NCBI GenBank assembly: GCA_019163135.1
Contig: JAFLKR010000039.1
Location: forward strand, 1 to 61,423
Origin: Desulfobulbaceae bacterium
GTDB lineage: Bacteria; Desulfobacterota; Desulfobulbia; Desulfobulbales; Desulfobulbaceae
Reading direction: 5' to 3'
Length of the DNA: 61,423 nucleotides
The notes beneath the pieces were generated by a model. It did no database searches. It was not told the DNA's origin and saw nothing but the letters and a program-made list of their open reading frames with translations. Below, piece after piece: positions 60,645 through 61,423 of this stretch (position 1 is its first letter; every line of letters begins with the position of its first letter). Both the position numbers and the translations under genes were made by a program.

Positions 60645-61423
60645 TCATCGCCGCATCCAGACACGGGAGGAGAACCAACCGAGCAGCAGGGCCATAACAA
60701 CAAAGGACAACAGGGCCGAAATCATCCCGACCTGCAGCGCCAGCCAGGAAAAGCCGACAAACGGCAAGAGGAGCATCCGGACAGTAAAGCGGAGGAACGC
60801 ATTTTGAGCAATACCGTCGGCCAGGGGAGGCGAAAAGGTATAGTACAGGGCAACCAGCCTCCGACCCAACCCATTGTGGAGCAGAAAGGTATCGCGGAAA
60901 TCGCGCAGCACCGTGACGCTCGGGTGCAGCAGGGTGCCAAAGGACGCCGTGGCGACAAAGCAACTATCCGCAGTGCCGAAAACCAGCTGATTACCGTAAT
61001 ACACCGCTCCGTCCGAAGTCAAGGCATAGGCACGGACATAGTAGGCCGTTCCTGGCTTCAACTGGCTCAGGCCGATACTGAACGAACCGTAGCCGGAACC
61101 ACCTGGGATTTCGCCTTCCTCGACAAAAGTGGAGTTGGCGGCAGCGCCACTCGAGGCGGTCGAGGCCGCGACGGCGTCGGCAACCAACCAACCGGCCAAG
61201 ACATTGAAGGGCCGCGAGATAGCCGTGCTGAAAAGTGATGAAGAGGTCAATGCCCCGCCCCTGTTCTTCACGCCGATGGCGCTGCTCGACCAGAAGGCAT
61301 CGACCTCAGAGCCCCCTGCAAGAGTGGCGGCGTAAACCGGATTTTTGCTGACACTGAAAACCACGCCCCGCTTAATCACCGTTTTGCCGAAAGCAGGGGT
61401 TACCTCGCCACCGATAGTGGCGG
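60645..61423 (-). CDS. FN3-like surface protein with C-terminal CFI-box motif (5' end outside window)
   Basis: At least 259 residues; the frame continues to the right edge (ATIGGEVTPAFGKTVIKRG), so the visible part is the C-terminal end. FN3-like repeats are suggested by LKPGTAYYVRAYAL and the GVV-FS type strand. Near the end a CFVATASFGTLLHP motif is followed by VTVLRDFRDTFL and YTFSPPLAD, which matches the CFI-box-CTERM pattern, and then a membrane helix (FSWLALQVGMISALLSFVVMALLL) and basic tail. Such tripartite ends are thought to serve sorting and processing of exported proteins. It lies directly upstream of the T2SS cluster, an association worth noting. Confidence 0.75.
   Translation of the reverse strand, partial: ATIGGEVTPAFGKTVIKRGVVFSVSKNPVYAATLAGGSEVDAFWSSSAIGVKNRGGALTSSSLFSTAISRPFNVLAGWLVADAVAASTASSGAAANSTFVEEGEIPGGSGYGSFSIGLSQLKPGTAYYVRAYALTSDGAVYYGNQLVFGTADSCFVATASFGTLLHPSVTVLRDFRDTFLLHNGLGRRLVALYYTFSPPLADGIAQNAFLRFTVRMLLLPFVGFSWLALQVGMISALLSFVVMALLLGWFSSRVWMRR

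Noticed and set aside
1-61423. tRNA, rRNA, CRISPR arrays, insertion sequences or phage genes
   Set aside because: I saw no tRNA cloverleaf, rRNA segment, repeat-spacer array or transposase. Only a DUF7352-like protein has relatives among phage genes, which is not enough to call a prophage.

Overview
The window reads as a chromosomal segment of a Gram-negative bacterium of moderately high GC content. It has a meso-diaminopimelate-type MurE, a complete set of type II secretion genes and a long division and cell-wall (dcw) cluster. The gene families and their order (DisA-type cyclase with its own N-terminal domain, GTP-type PEP carboxykinase, CFI-box protein beside the type II genes, ECF sigma with a glycogen-binding-like anti-sigma) point to Desulfobacterota, perhaps Desulfobulbales. 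That placement is inference from family resemblance. No tRNA, rRNA, CRISPR array or insertion sequence was recognised.

Region 1 (1-2.4 kb) is an ECF sigma factor locus. Sigma factor, membrane anti-sigma with an exported E-set/CBM48-like domain, a lipoprotein with the same fold, and a secreted protein run leftward. A secreted glycine-rich repeat protein is divergent. Both directions carry the same promoter architecture (TGTAAC-N16-CGTT), so the locus looks like a self-contained autoregulated envelope-sensing regulon.

Region 2 (2.4-22.6 kb) is a mosaic of housekeeping and accessory genes: cation efflux, cupin, radA, thioesterase, a 56-residue conserved-looking small protein, GTP-type PEPCK, transketolase, purU, a HAD phosphatase, nadA, a putative diadenylate cyclase, an MFS transporter, a FetAB-type ABC exporter, a histidine kinase and a B12-type radical SAM protein.

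Region 3 (22.7-39.3 kb) is the dcw cluster, read leftward as mraZ-rsmH-ftsL-ftsI-murEF(fused)-mraY-murD-[73-aa Cys protein]-murG-murC-murB-ftsQ-ftsA-ftsZ. It starts at a sigma70-like promoter with three 10-bp-phased MraZ boxes and ends at a strong terminator after ftsZ. Two anomalies stand out. FtsW is missing from its usual place between murD and murG, which is held by a small translationally coupled CxxC/CxxC protein. The FtsI-like protein has lost the catalytic SxxK, SxN and KTG motifs although its framework is intact. The cluster therefore seems to lack a working SEDS/class B PBP septal synthase.

Region 4 (39.5-48.2 kb) is a leftward run for recombination and RNA maturation (recN, a PP-loop tRNA thiolase-like gene, a CCA-adding-enzyme homologue, rlmE, yebC, ruvC, ruvA, ruvB), with a rightward DtxR/MntR-type regulator that has a palindrome over its own -10.

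Region 5 (48.3-61.4 kb) is a type II secretion cluster. gspG-H-I-J-K-L-M-N-C-D-E run leftward, preceded by a partial FN3-like/CFI-box surface protein. gspF alone is inverted and converges on gspE. The secretin carries a TPR extension at its C-terminus and GspC has a low-complexity tail instead of a PDZ domain.
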